This document shows, in pieces, positions 43,786 to 53,919 of a stretch of DNA of 64,000 nt; positions within the stretch are counted from its first letter, which is position 1; each line of letters starts with the position of its first letter. Origin of the DNA: an uncultured Clostridium sp. Its GTDB lineage: Bacteria; Bacillota; Clostridia; Clostridiales; Clostridiaceae. The notes beneath the pieces were generated by a model. It did no database searches and was not told the DNA's origin. It saw only the letters and a program-made list of their open reading frames with translations. The stretch is taken from assembly GCA_902785295.1 (NCBI GenBank), contig CACZYK010000001.1, forward strand, positions 23,466 through 87,465, given 5' to 3'. The position numbers were made by a program, and so were the translations under genes.

Positions 43786-45375
43786 TTAAATTTCTACTTT
43801 ATCATATATTCCTTTTGCAAATTGAATTATTACAAAGGAAGCAAAGGTATTATAAATTATAAATGCCACTTGAAGAGAATAATCGCCAAAAATTTTTAAC
43901 ACAAAGCTTATGATAACTCCTATTATAATTCCAGGGAGTATATATATAAATAATGTTATCATCATAAATATTCCCTTAAGCATCTCATTTGAGACTCTAT
44001 CAAAAAGCTTGTAATTTAAAACTGCTCCATAAGTTGCTACTGCTCCAAATGATGTATAAGCTAATATAAATAGTATAATATCTATGATGTTTGTTCCACT
44101 CATAATTCCTGAAGGAAGAAAAAGTATAACTCCATTTACAGCATATTGTATTACAGTGGTTAATGTTGAATAAAATAACTTTTCCTCACTTCTTGCTGGA
44201 ATAAGAAATATAATTTGATTGTTAAAATCCGTAGCCCATTTTCCAGCATAGGTTGTTAAAAACATCATGTATATACTAAAAAAGAATAGTCCATACATAG
44301 GTATTTTTGTGTATCCTACAAATATTGCTACCCCAAGATATACTAGAGAAAATATATTTAAAAAATAAAAACCTGTTTTTCTATACTCTAATAAGTGTCT
44401 AAAAAATATTGCTTTTGCATAGGTAGCAGAATATTTAAATTCTTTTGTTTTTCTTGCAAACAAAGGCTTTCTTGCTTTTACTTGCATATTATTAAGTTGT
44501 TTTTTATCATATCCACTATTTTTATAACTTTGAGCTACTTCATTTTGTTCTGCTGATGGAAGAGCATCTTCATAAAAATCAAGCTTTAAATTATATAAAA
44601 TTATTCCACATAATATTGTTGCTCCAAATAAAAGTGACATGTATAAATATATACTTTTACTTATTCCATTTAAAGCTTGTATTGTTATTTCTCTCATCCA
44701 TCCCAATATAGGAATATATCGCCAAAAGTCCTTATTAAAAAGCTCTACTGCATAATCAAAATACTCTCCATTGCTTTTTAAATATATGTTAAGTGCTAAT
44801 ACTACTATTATCAATAATATTACTATCTTTGCTATTTTTTTTGCTCTTTCTTTATACATATAAAATTTAGAAAATATTCCATACATAAGAAGAGAAATAA
44901 AGCTCATTGTAATCAAAAATAACAAAACTCCTATTAAAAAGAAAGTAATTCCTGACTCTTGGAAATTGAAATTCATAGCCATATTAGGTATTTGATATAT
45001 AAATACAAAAGAAAACACTAATATAAAAGAAATTTCACGTATAAATCCATATAATAGTACATTTTGTGGTTTTATTGGGGCTGTAAAAATAATATTTACA
45101 TCACTCATTGTATAACGAAAGTTTTTTCTACTTATTCCACCATATAAATTATAAAGGATTAATATTAAAAAAATTACTGTTGCTCCAAAAATAAAATACT
45201 TAGAATTTATATACTCATTATCTCTCTTTATATTTTTAACTGCTGTAATGTTTATAAACATACAAAAAATCATAAATCCATAAAATATTAAAGGGATAGC
45301 TTTAGAAGGTTTATGTTTAAAGCTTTTTATATAGTTTATAAAGGTTCTTCTTGCAAGATATATAAAGGGTCTCAT
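43786..45375 (-). CDS. ABC exporter membrane subunit
   Basis: A 529-residue integral membrane protein with about 11-12 hydrophobic segments, beginning with a basic cytoplasmic end (ARRTFINYIKSFKHKP). A long polar loop lies around residues 275-320. The pattern and the paired ATPase identify it as a putative ABC exporter permease, of a large uncharacterised Firmicute family. Start at 45375 immediately follows the ATPase stop, so the two are translated together. Substrate unknown. Confidence 0.85.
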   Translation of the reverse strand: MRPFIYLARRTFINYIKSFKHKPSKAIPLIFYGFMIFCMFINITAVKNIKRDNEYINSKYFIFGATVIFLILILYNLYGGISRKNFRYTMSDVNIIFTAPIKPQNVLLYGFIREISFILVFSFVFIYQIPNMAMNFNFQESGITFFLIGVLLFLITMSFISLLMYGIFSKFYMYKERAKKIAKIVILLIIVVLALNIYLKSNGEYFDYAVELFNKDFWRYIPILGWMREITIQALNGISKSIYLYMSLLFGATILCGIILYNLKLDFYEDALPSAEQNEVAQSYKNSGYDKKQLNNMQVKARKPLFARKTKEFKYSATYAKAIFFRHLLEYRKTGFYFLNIFSLVYLGVAIFVGYTKIPMYGLFFFSIYMMFLTTYAGKWATDFNNQIIFLIPARSEEKLFYSTLTTVIQYAVNGVILFLPSGIMSGTNIIDIILFILAYTSFGAVATYGAVLNYKLFDRVSNEMLKGIFMMITLFIYILPGIIIGVIISFVLKIFGDYSLQVAFIIYNTFASFVIIQFAKGIYDKVEI

Positions 45376-46092
45376 TTATTTTTCCGCCCCCTCTGTAACC
45401 TTAAAGAAAATATCCTCAAGACTTTCTTCTGAATCTTTAAGTTCATTTTCAATTTCCTTTCTTGTTTTTGAGAGAACTATATTTCCCTTATCCATAATTA
45501 CTATTCTGTCCCATAAATCTTCAACTGAATCTAAAAGATGTGTGCTTACTATCATAGAAACTCCCTGAAGCTTAAGCTCTAACATAATGTCTTTAAGTTT
45601 TTTTATTGCCTTTGGGTCAAGCCCTATCATAGGCTCATCAAAAAGTATAAGCTTAGGTCTTGTAATTAAAGCACAGCATATGCTTAATTTTTGTTGCATT
45701 CCCTTAGAAAGCTCTGAGCCAAATTTTTCTGTTTTATCACTTAAATCAAAAATCTCAAAAAGCTCCTCTGCATAATCCTCATAATCCTTTATTCCATAAG
45801 CTCTTGCCATAAAGTGCATATGTTCTTTTACTGTTAATAATGGAAATAATCCTGGAAGCTCTGGAACATAGGAAAATAATCTCTTTCCTTCTACAGATTT
45901 ATTAGAATACCCTCCTATTTTTATCTCTCCTTTATATCTTAAAAGTCCTGCTATAGACTTAATTGTTGTGGATTTTCCTGCTCCATTAGGACCTGCTAAA
46001 ACTCCTATTTCTCCCTCTCCTATAAATAAATTTAAATTTTTTACTGCATCAAATTTCTTATACGACTTTGTTAAGTTTGTTATTTCAAGCAT
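45376..46092 (-). CDS. ABC transporter ATP-binding protein
   Basis: A 238-residue ABC ATPase: Walker A GPNGAGKSTT (about 34-43), Q-loop near VPELPGLFP, signature LSKGMQQKL, Walker B LILFDEP and H-loop STHLLD are all intact. Belongs to the ABC-2 exporter ATPase group. Energises the membrane protein encoded next. First gene of the pair; ATG 46092 with GGGGGATAA upstream. Confidence 0.93.
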   Translation of the reverse strand: MLEITNLTKSYKKFDAVKNLNLFIGEGEIGVLAGPNGAGKSTTIKSIAGLLRYKGEIKIGGYSNKSVEGKRLFSYVPELPGLFPLLTVKEHMHFMARAYGIKDYEDYAEELFEIFDLSDKTEKFGSELSKGMQQKLSICCALITRPKLILFDEPMIGLDPKAIKKLKDIMLELKLQGVSMIVSTHLLDSVEDLWDRIVIMDKGNIVLSKTRKEIENELKDSEESLEDIFFKVTEGAEK

Positions 46093-46302
46093 GTTTACTT
46101 ATCCCCCAATAAATTTTATTATCATAATAATAATTTATTTTCCACCATTTTACAAGTATCTTTATTATTTTTAACTTATTTCTTTTATTAAACTTTATAT
46201 TCAAAATTTACAATATAATATAACTTCCTTTTCTATAATTTGCTCCATTTCCTCAAATCTATCCATACATTTATCAAGTAATATAAAAAAAACACTTTTT
46301 TT

Positions 46303-46341
46303 GTTATCTCCAAATCAACATAATAGATAATATAATTTCCT
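46303..46341 (-). promoter_or_regulatory. Dispersed motif, weak copy
   Basis: GTTATCTCC... to TATAATTTCCT resembles the 36-bp motif with a 3-base insertion; lies in the 346-bp divergent gap between the ABC ATPase gene and the aminotransferase pseudogene, which otherwise shows only A+T-rich DNA and a possible TATAAT near 46372. Confidence 0.35.
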
Positions 46342-46439
46342 ATAGAATTATGAAAATTGTTGTTTTTCATGATATAATATTTCATGAAATACCTATATTT
46401 TTCTAAAAAATAAAAGTCATACCAAGGAGGAATTTTAAA

Positions 46440-47568
46440 TTGGAATTTGAATTTTCTAATAAACTAAATTATTTTGAAACAGGAATATTTAATATACTAA
46501 ATGATAAGAAAAATGAACTTATATCTCAAGGTAAAAAAGTTTATAATCTTTCTGTAGGGACTCCAGATTTTAAGCCTGATGAACATGTTATGAAGGCCTT
46601 AGCTGAAGCGTCTTTAAATCCTGAGAATTGGAAATATTCTTTAGGAGACAACCCTAAGCTTATTGAAGCTATGCAAAATTTCTATAAAAAAAGATTTAAT
46701 GTAAACTTAAATGAAGATGAAATAATGTCTGTATATGGCTCTCAAGAAGGATTAACACATATAGGATTTTCCTTAATTAATAAGGGTGATGTGGTTTTAG
46801 TCCCTAATCCTGGCTATCCTATATTTGAAATTGGACCTTTTCTTGCTGGAGCAGAAATTTATCACTATGAACTTTTAGAAGAAAATAATTATCTTCCTAA
46901 ATTAGATAAAATTCCAGAAGATATCTTAAAACGTACAAAATTTATGGTAGTTTCTTACCCATTAAACCCTGTATGTGCCATTGCACCTTCTGAATTTTAT
47001 GATGAACTTATTTCTTTTGCAAAGAAAAATAATATAATAATAATTCATGATAATGCATATTCTGACATTATATATGATGGAAATATTGGAGGCTCTTTCT
47101 TAAGCCATGAGGGACTATAATATAACAGGCTCAAGAATATCATTTGTTTTAGGAAATAAAGAGATAATAAGCCATTTTAAAATGCTTCGTTCCCAAATTG
47201 ACTATGGCATATTTACTCCAATACAAATGGCTGCAATAGCTGCACTTACAGGACCACAAGATAGTGTAAAAAAACAATGTAAAGAATATGAAAAAAGAAG
47301 AAATGCACTATGTAGAGGGCTTACAAAAATAGGCTGGAAAGTTCCAGATAGTAAAGGAACAATGTTTGCTTGGGCTCCTATTCCAGAAAGATTTACAAAC
47401 TCCAATGATTTTTGCATGGAACTTATGGAGAAAACTGGTGTTATTTGCACCCCAGGAAGTGCCTTTGGCTCTTTAGGAGAAGGATATGTAAGATTTGCTT
47501 TAGTCTTACCAGTTGAAGAAATAAATGAAGCAGTTAATAGAATTAAAGAAAGTCGCATATTAGAATAA
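46440..47568 (+). pseudogene. Class I aminotransferase pseudogene lacking the PLP-lysine segment
   Basis: From TTG 46440 (AGGAGG nine bases upstream) a frame reads as a class I aminotransferase up to SFLSHEG and stops at 47120. The rest (YNITGSRISFVLGNKEI to SRILE) is in another frame from about 47112 to 47568. Relatives have about 14 residues between these points, including the SLSK motif with the PLP-binding lysine; here they are missing. A deletion of about 40-45 bases, not a multiple of three, therefore destroyed both the frame and the active site. N-terminal features (SVGTPDF, PNPGYP, HDNAYSDI) fit aspartate/LL-diaminopimelate-type enzymes. Confidence 0.88.
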
Positions 47569-47585
47569 TTTATATGATTTTAAAT

Positions 47586-47676
47586 AAGGAACTGTCGCAT
47601 AAAAAATTTCACAACAATATACACCTTAATAAAGTGCTATATATTGTAGCAATATTTCTTAATGCGACAACTCCTT
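47586..47676. repeat. 91-bp imperfect palindrome
   Basis: Arms of about 38 bases beginning AAGGAACTGTCGCAT and ending ATGCGACAACTCCTT, abutting the stop of the ATPase gene. Could be a bidirectional terminator or a MITE-like element; no target-site duplication is evident. Confidence 0.65.
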
Positions 47677-49104
47677 CTATTTTAAGTAATTCTCTAGATT
47701 CTCTAAGAAATCTTCTATATTAACATAATTAACTTCTCTTCCATTTTCTTTACTAAGCTTTGTTTCTCCTAAATTTACTACAAATCTTTTTATATTCTTA
47801 CCTATAAATCTGTTTTCTACTTCATTATCTACTAGCCATTTGCAATGAGAACTCTTATATTTATTATGTCTTTTTACCTCTATTAGGAAAACTTTATTAA
47901 TTCCCTCTACTACTACATCTACTTCTTTTTCATCATCTATTCTTAAAGAGTATATAGAATATTCTTCTGTTTTCATGAATTTATAAATATTCAACCTAAT
48001 TATATCCTCTAAAATAAATCCTTCTAAATTTCTTCTTACCTCTTCAACAGACATTTCTGGAAATTTATCTTTAATCAAATCTACAGACTTTCTAAATTGC
48101 TCATATCTCAAACAAGGTTGAACTTGACAATATCTATCTCTTGTAAAAGTTTTATTTAATCTTTTAGTGATGGATTGTGTTCTTATATAGAAGTCTCCTT
48201 CTACTAGTAAATCTGCTAAGAATTCTATATCTGTTGCTGTAATTGAATCTACTGAATAATCTAGATTTAGTTCTTCTATTAAATAATTATTTAAATCTCT
48301 GTTTCCAGAAATCTTAGATTTAAATTTAATTTTTAATTTTTCTAGAGTAAATTCATTAGTAAAAAGCTCAGTTACTTTTATTACAAACCTAGGATATAAT
48401 TCAATTAAATTCTCTAGTCTATCATAAAAATCTAGACTAGCAAAAGAACAATCTAAATATTTCTTTAAACTATATTGTATATTGTTATTTACAAAGTCAT
48501 TTAAATATTCTACTCTATCAACTGGTTTTAATAACACTCCACCATTTTGTACATAATCCCAAATGCCTCCCATACCTAAGTATTTCCATTCTTTAAAACT
48601 TATATACGTAGGATAAATTTTATGGCATCTTCCTAAAAGTTTTGTTTTACCAAACATAAAAACAAACGAACTAGAACCACTTAATACAACTTTAATTCTA
48701 TTAAATCTGTCTATTAGATAATTAGAATACTCTATTACATCACTTATTAAAGTTGCTTCATCTATAAATAAATATTTTATTTTTCCACTTTCATATAAAG
48801 GAATTAAATAATCTATTACCTCAAAAGTTTTTAATGTACTATTGCATTCTAGGTACATCACTTTATCATAATCTACATTTAGTTCTTTTATTGCTTGAAA
48901 TATTGAAACAGACTTACCAGTTCTTCTAGCTCCAAACAAAAGCATACCCATTCTATCATTAGGACTTTTTAGGTAATCTACTAAATCTTTAACATAAAAT
49001 CTTTCATTAAATTTATCTAATGATTCACATTCTGCTTTTAAGTTTTCTCCAGTAAGTATTGTACAGTTTAATTTAGAAAATGAATTATATTTTTCTGTTG
49101 TCAT
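47677..49104 (-). CDS. AAA ATPase with C-terminal nuclease-like domain (DUF4143-type)
   Basis: A 475-residue protein. Walker A LFGARRTGKS (about 56-65), Walker B-like YLFIDEATLI, sensor-like VVLSGSSSFVF, and a C-terminal PD-(D/E)XK-like domain with VDVVVEG and VFLIEVKRH. This layout (AAA plus DUF4143) is widespread in anaerobes in multiple copies and of unknown function. Long, complete. Start ATG 49104; monocistronic and different in sequence from the DUF1703-type proteins of this window. Confidence 0.85.
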   Translation of the reverse strand: MTTEKYNSFSKLNCTILTGENLKAECESLDKFNERFYVKDLVDYLKSPNDRMGMLLFGARRTGKSVSIFQAIKELNVDYDKVMYLECNSTLKTFEVIDYLIPLYESGKIKYLFIDEATLISDVIEYSNYLIDRFNRIKVVLSGSSSFVFMFGKTKLLGRCHKIYPTYISFKEWKYLGMGGIWDYVQNGGVLLKPVDRVEYLNDFVNNNIQYSLKKYLDCSFASLDFYDRLENLIELYPRFVIKVTELFTNEFTLEKLKIKFKSKISGNRDLNNYLIEELNLDYSVDSITATDIEFLADLLVEGDFYIRTQSITKRLNKTFTRDRYCQVQPCLRYEQFRKSVDLIKDKFPEMSVEEVRRNLEGFILEDIIRLNIYKFMKTEEYSIYSLRIDDEKEVDVVVEGINKVFLIEVKRHNKYKSSHCKWLVDNEVENRFIGKNIKRFVVNLGETKLSKENGREVNYVNIEDFLENLENYLK

Positions 49105-49317
49105 AAACCTTTTCTGCCACTTAAAATATTCTTAAATATAAATATTTATACTAGATTTAGTAGCAGTACCTCCTTCCTTTTTTTGAATTTTCATACTTAT
49201 ATATACTTTAATTTTTATTTGTTATTAAGTTGGTTTTATTTTTGTCTTGTTATAATTATAATAAATTAAATTATTAAATTCAATGAGGAAAAAATAATGA
49301 AATATCTTCTTAAATTT

Positions 49318-49345
49318 TTGCCTTAAACTAAAAATATGTTATAAT
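49318..49345 (+). promoter_or_regulatory. Promoter of the TPR-protein gene
   Basis: TTGCCT (49318-49323), 16 bases, TATAAT (49340-49345), 36 bases before the start codon. Confidence 0.65.
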
Positions 49346-49381
49346 ACTATACAAAAAAGCTAAAATTTAAGGAGAAAAAAC

Positions 49382-50209
49382 ATGAAGAAAAAATTTGACA
49401 TTTCAAAGCTTTTAACACCACTTATACTAATTATAGTTTTATCACTAACAATTATGTTTATACCTCAATATGTAATATACATACTTCCTTTAATATTAAT
49501 ATATTTTCTATACACTAGGAGATATATTGTTTATGCATTTCAAGGAAGTAAAGCATATGGCATGAAAAATTTTGATTATGCTCTTCAAAGGTATAGAAAA
49601 AGTGTTCAAGTTTCTGGATGTAATGGGGCTATTGTAACAAGCTATCTTATTGTAGAAATAAAGTATGGAGAATCTAGTCTAGCTTTAGATTATATAAATA
49701 AGAATATGAATAATAAAAAGTTAGATGAAGCTACAAAATATAGTATGTCTGTATCAAAAGCTATAGCTCTTTGGAAAGAAGGTATGGCACTTGATAGCCT
49801 AAATTTACTTAAAGACCTACTTAAAGATTCTAAAAACACTTATGCTTATGAAACATTAACAACCTTATTAATTATGAACAAAAACTATAATGAAGCCTTA
49901 GAATATATTAAAAAAGGACTTGAATATAATAAAGATAGTAATGTTCTTCTTTCAAATGAAGCTGAAGTATATTATAAATTAGGAAATTATCAAAAATCAG
50001 AAGAATTATTTAAACCATTAATAGATAAGAAAGTAAAATTTGCTGAACCTTATTACTATACTGGACTTCTAGCAAAAGAAAGAGGGGAAAGAGAAAAAGC
50101 TATTGACCTTCTAGAAAAAGTTATTGATTGCAATGATTCTTTACTTACTACTGTTTCTAAAGAAGATGCACAAGAAATATTAGGTGCATTATATGATGAA
50201 GAAGCTTAA
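49382..50209 (+). CDS. Membrane-anchored tetratricopeptide-repeat protein
   Basis: A 275-residue protein. Two closely spaced hydrophobic segments (about 12-45) anchor the N-terminus, followed by a cytoplasmic or external domain of TPR units, e.g. AYGMKNFDYALQRYRKSV, YNEALEYIKKGLEYN, AEVYYKLGNYQKSEELF and REKAIDLLEKVID. TPR arrays mediate protein contacts; no catalytic domain. Start ATG 49382 with AAGGAG. Monocistronic. Partner unknown. Confidence 0.85.
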   Translation: MKKKFDISKLLTPLILIIVLSLTIMFIPQYVIYILPLILIYFLYTRRYIVYAFQGSKAYGMKNFDYALQRYRKSVQVSGCNGAIVTSYLIVEIKYGESSLALDYINKNMNNKKLDEATKYSMSVSKAIALWKEGMALDSLNLLKDLLKDSKNTYAYETLTTLLIMNKNYNEALEYIKKGLEYNKDSNVLLSNEAEVYYKLGNYQKSEELFKPLIDKKVKFAEPYYYTGLLAKERGEREKAIDLLEKVIDCNDSLLTTVSKEDAQEILGALYDEEA

Positions 50210-50218
50210 TTAAAATTT

Positions 50219-50285
50219 TAAAAAAGGTTGTCCTATTAAAATAAAGATTTTTTAATTAATCTTTATTTATTGGACAACCTTTTTA
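50219..50285. terminator. Bidirectional terminator
   Basis: Long stem AAAAAGGTTGTCC.../...GGACAACCTTTTT with A and T tracts on both ends, between convergent genes. Confidence 0.9.
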
Positions 50286-51254
50286 TTATTTATTCTCTTT
50301 TTCTAGTGAAACCTTTTTTGAATCTTTTAAAACATCTGCAATAGCTGCTATGCTTCCAAGAGATGATAATGTTTCATTTGGAAGTATAAGCTTATTAGCT
50401 GGGTTATTAGCCATTTCTTTAAGAGCTTCAACTTGTTTTAATGCGATAACTCTTTCATCTGTTCCAGATTCTATAATCGCTTGGTTAACCTTCATAATAG
50501 CTTCTGCTTCTGCTTGTGCAATCGCTTCTATAGCTTTAGCTTTACCTTCTGCTTCAAGTAATTGAGATTCTCTTAAACCTTCTGCTCTTCTTATTTGAGC
50601 TTCTTTTTGAGCTTCAGCCTCTAAGATTTTAGCTTGCTTTTCACCTTCAGCCTTTTCAACTTGTGATTGTCTTTGACCTTCAGCTGTAAGAATCATAGCT
50701 CTCTTATCTCTTTCTGCCTTCATTTGTTTTTCCATTGCTTGTTGAATTTCAGCTGGTGGAACTATATTTTTAATTTCTACTGACAATATTTTTATACCAT
50801 ATGCATCTGTAACTTCATCAATAATGCTTAAAAGGTCTTGGTTTATTTTATCTCTTCCTGATAATACTTCATCTAATGTCATGTTACCTATTATATTTCT
50901 CATATTTGTTGTAGATGAATATACAATACCTGATCTAAAATCTTCAATGTTATATACAGCATCTCTTGCATTTAAAAGCTTATAGAATATAACATTATCA
51001 ACAGAAATCTTAACATTATCCTTAGTAATAACTGATTGTGGTGGTACATCTAAAATTTGTTGCTTTGTAGATACCTTTTTTCTTACATAATCTACAAAAG
51101 GAATTATAATATGCCATCCTGGTTCTAATACCTTATAAAATTGTCCAAATCTTTCTACTACATATAAATATCCTGTGTTTACTATCTTAATTGATGATAG
51201 AACAACTACAAGTATTATAAATAGTATTACCCCTAAAATAATTAATCCTGTCAT
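50286..51254 (-). CDS. SPFH/stomatin-prohibitin family membrane protein
   Basis: A 322-residue protein with one N-terminal membrane helix (residues 3-25), an SPFH domain (YVVERFGQFYKVLEPGWHIIIPF, TKQQILDVPPQSVITKDNV) and a long alanine/glutamate-rich coiled coil (about 175-260) that drives oligomerisation. Of the QmcA/paraslipin type. It forms large membrane assemblies linked to microdomain organisation. The adjacent NfeD-like gene, 3 bases upstream, is its standard partner. Cytoplasm- or outside-facing orientation cannot be told. Confidence 0.92.
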   Translation of the reverse strand: MTGLIILGVILFIILVVVLSSIKIVNTGYLYVVERFGQFYKVLEPGWHIIIPFVDYVRKKVSTKQQILDVPPQSVITKDNVKISVDNVIFYKLLNARDAVYNIEDFRSGIVYSSTTNMRNIIGNMTLDEVLSGRDKINQDLLSIIDEVTDAYGIKILSVEIKNIVPPAEIQQAMEKQMKAERDKRAMILTAEGQRQSQVEKAEGEKQAKILEAEAQKEAQIRRAEGLRESQLLEAEGKAKAIEAIAQAEAEAIMKVNQAIIESGTDERVIALKQVEALKEMANNPANKLILPNETLSSLGSIAAIADVLKDSKKVSLEKENK

Positions 51255-51257
51255 TTT

Positions 51258-51689
51258 TTAATCCTCCATTACTGATTTTATTGTTAATTTATTTCCTTCA
51301 ATTCCAGTCACCTGAAACTTTTGGCCCTTTAATATTTTTTTACCTACATTTTCAGTGGTCCAGTAATTGCCACCTACTTTTACTCTTCCTGTTTCTTCAA
51401 TATCATCTTCTGCTGTAAAAACCTTTCCAATATAGGTTTCCTCCATAAGTGGAGTATGTTTAACTGATTTTTTCACTGCATTTTTTGTTAAAGGATATCC
51501 AATAGCTATTGCTATTAAACTTACTATTGTGAAGCCCAAGAACTGTCCTATAAAACCAAAGTTCATTAACTTTAATATCAAGGCAGCTATTGCTCCAATT
51601 GAAAACCAACAAAAAATAAATGCACTAGTTAAAACATCAACTGCAACAAGTATTATTGCTACCACTAGCCAAAATATAATTGTTCCCAT
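51258..51689 (-). CDS. NfeD-like membrane protein, SPFH partner
   Basis: A 143-residue protein with three or four hydrophobic segments (about 3-75) and a C-terminal OB-fold NfeD domain (GKVFTAEDDIEETGRVKVGG and GQKFQVTGIEGNKLTIK). Short (1b) NfeD proteins of this type are nearly always encoded with a stomatin-like gene. Start at ATG 51689, with GGGGGAAG seven bases upstream, rather than the upstream in-frame codon. Confidence 0.9.
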   Translation of the reverse strand: MGTIIFWLVVAIILVAVDVLTSAFIFCWFSIGAIAALILKLMNFGFIGQFLGFTIVSLIAIAIGYPLTKNAVKKSVKHTPLMEETYIGKVFTAEDDIEETGRVKVGGNYWTTENVGKKILKGQKFQVTGIEGNKLTIKSVMED

Positions 51690-51722
51690 AACGCTTCCCC
51701 CTTTGTTTATATATTGTGGCAT

Positions 51723-52014
51723 TTTTTTGAATTTTCTTTATTATACCACATATTAGAAAAATTATACATTATTTTTTCTATTTATAACTTATTTAACTTA
51801 CTTTTTATTATAACAAAAAAATTAATATATTTTTTCCATGTCTTTATAATACATTGTTATAAATCTTATTTCAAGTTTATTTTTTACTTTAAATATAGTA
51901 TTTTTTATCTTTTAATAGTGTTTCCTCTTCTATTTGCTTCTTTTCATTGATTTTCTAACTTTTTAAAAGTAAAATATAAAGGTCAGATAATGAAATATTA
52001 GGAGATGATACTAT
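51723..52014. other. Non-coding gap
   Basis: A+T-rich divergent region between nfeD and nadE. No hairpin or motif of note; nadE ribosome site AGGAGATG at its right end. Confidence 0.5.
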
Positions 52015-53919
52015 ATGAATTTTATAAAAGTAGCAGCTGCTTGTCCTGTGACAAAAGTTGGAGATACTGATTTTAATAAAAAAGAAATTTTATCATGTAT
52101 AAAAGAAGCAAATATGGTTAATACTAAAGTTATGGTATTCCCTGAACTTTCTATTTCTTCATATACATGTGGTGATTTATTTTTACATAACACCCTACTT
52201 ACAAACTCAATTAATGCAATTGAATATATACTAAATGAAACTAAAAATATTGATATGCTCATAGCAGTAGGTGCTCCTCTTTTATATCATAATGCTCTAT
52301 ATAACTGTGGCTACATACTATACAAAGGAAAAATTTTAGGAATAGTTCCTAAAAGCTATATTCCAAACTACAGCGAATTCTATGAAAAACGTTGGTTTAC
52401 TGAAGGATTAAACATTACAAGCAAAACTGTAGATTTTTCTTTTCAAAAAAATGTACCTTTTGGAACTAATCTTCTATTTTCATGTGATGATTTTACCTTT
52501 GGAGTTGAAATATGTGAAGACCTTTGGGTAACAATCCCACCTAGTTCTTACTTAACTTTAATGGGAGCCAATATAATAGGAAATCTTTCTGCTTCAAATG
52601 AACTTGTAAGCAAAGCAGACTACAGAAGAGCTTTAGTTCAAAATCAAAGTGCTCGTTCCATGTGTGGATACATATACTCTTCTTCAGGAGTTCATGAATC
52701 CTCTACTGACCTTTTATTTAGTGGGCATCTTCTTATAACTGAAAATGGAACTACTCTTTGTGAAAATGAGAGATTCCAAAGAGAAAGTGAAATAATCTAC
52801 TCCATTATAGATTTATTTAAACTAAAAGCAGAAAGATTAAAAAACTTAAGCTTTAGAGATTCTTCAAAAATACTTTATACAGAGCCTCAAATAATTAATT
52901 TTTCATATGATAATACTGAAATATTAAATTTTGACCGCTATATTGATAAACATCCTTTTGTACCTTCAAATGAAGCCTTAAGAAATGAACGTTGCAAAGA
53001 GATATTTAACATACAATCTTCAGCACTTGCAAAAAGATTTGAACATACAAAATCACAAAAAGCTGTTGTAGGAATTTCAGGAGGTCTTGATTCAACCTTA
53101 GCTCTACTTGTTATAGTAAAAACATTTAAATTATTAAATTTTCCTATGAAAAACATAGTAACTATAACAATGCCAGGCTTTGGAACTACTGATAGAACAT
53201 ACAATAACGCAGTAACTTTATGTAAAGAACTTGGTTGTGATTTTAGAGAAATAAATATAGTAAAAGCTGCCCTTCAGCACTTTGAAGACATAGGTCATGA
53301 TGCTAAAATCCATGATGTTACTTATGAAAATGTTCAAGCAAGAGAAAGAACTCAAATACTTATGGACATAGCTAATAAAGAAGGTGGACTTTTAATAGGT
53401 ACAGGTGATTTATCCGAGCTTGCTTTAGGATGGTGCACATATAACGGAGACCATATGTCAATGTACTCTGTAAATCCATCTATTCCTAAAACCTTAGTAA
53501 GATATTTGGTAAAATATGTAGCAGAAAATGAATCTACTCCTATTGCTTCAAAAACATTATTAGATATTTTAGATACTCCTGTAAGCCCTGAGCTTCTTCC
53601 AAAAGATGCTAAAGGTAATATAGCTCAAAAAACAGAAGATATTGTAGGACCTTATGAGCTTCATGATTTCTTCTTATATCATTTTATAAAACATGGTTCT
53701 TCTAAGGAAAGAATTTTCTTCCTTGCAAAGCAAGCTTTTAAAGATGATTATAGTGAAGAGGAAATAAAAAAATGGCTTGATAAATTTATGTGGAGATTCT
53801 TTACTCAACAATTTAAAAGAAGTGCTCTTCCTGATGGTCCTAAGGTTGGAAGTATTTCTCTATCTCCTAGAGGAGACTGGAGAATGCCATCTGATGCTGC
53901 TCCATGGCAAAACAATTAA
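52015..53919 (+). CDS. nadE: Glutamine-dependent NAD+ synthetase
   Basis: A 634-residue bifunctional enzyme making NAD+ from deamido-NAD+, ATP and glutamine. The N-terminal nitrilase-like glutaminase domain shows the triad in VFPELSISSYTCGD (E), KSYIPNYSEFYEKRWF (K) and GVEICEDLW (C). The C-terminal synthetase domain has the P-loop GISGGLDST and TGDLSELALGWCTY. Length fits the bacterial and yeast long form. Start ATG 52015 after GGAGATGATAC. May be under the NrtR-like regulator at 41945, as inference. Confidence 0.96.
   Translation: MNFIKVAAACPVTKVGDTDFNKKEILSCIKEANMVNTKVMVFPELSISSYTCGDLFLHNTLLTNSINAIEYILNETKNIDMLIAVGAPLLYHNALYNCGYILYKGKILGIVPKSYIPNYSEFYEKRWFTEGLNITSKTVDFSFQKNVPFGTNLLFSCDDFTFGVEICEDLWVTIPPSSYLTLMGANIIGNLSASNELVSKADYRRALVQNQSARSMCGYIYSSSGVHESSTDLLFSGHLLITENGTTLCENERFQRESEIIYSIIDLFKLKAERLKNLSFRDSSKILYTEPQIINFSYDNTEILNFDRYIDKHPFVPSNEALRNERCKEIFNIQSSALAKRFEHTKSQKAVVGISGGLDSTLALLVIVKTFKLLNFPMKNIVTITMPGFGTTDRTYNNAVTLCKELGCDFREINIVKAALQHFEDIGHDAKIHDVTYENVQARERTQILMDIANKEGGLLIGTGDLSELALGWCTYNGDHMSMYSVNPSIPKTLVRYLVKYVAENESTPIASKTLLDILDTPVSPELLPKDAKGNIAQKTEDIVGPYELHDFFLYHFIKHGSSKERIFFLAKQAFKDDYSEEEIKKWLDKFMWRFFTQQFKRSALPDGPKVGSISLSPRGDWRMPSDAAPWQNN

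Noticed and set aside
47202-47558. 118-codon minus-strand frame
   Set aside because: Shadow of the aminotransferase pseudogene's second part.
46440-47568. Programmed frameshift in the aminotransferase
   Set aside because: The PLP-lysine segment is missing from both frames, so a shift could not restore an active enzyme.
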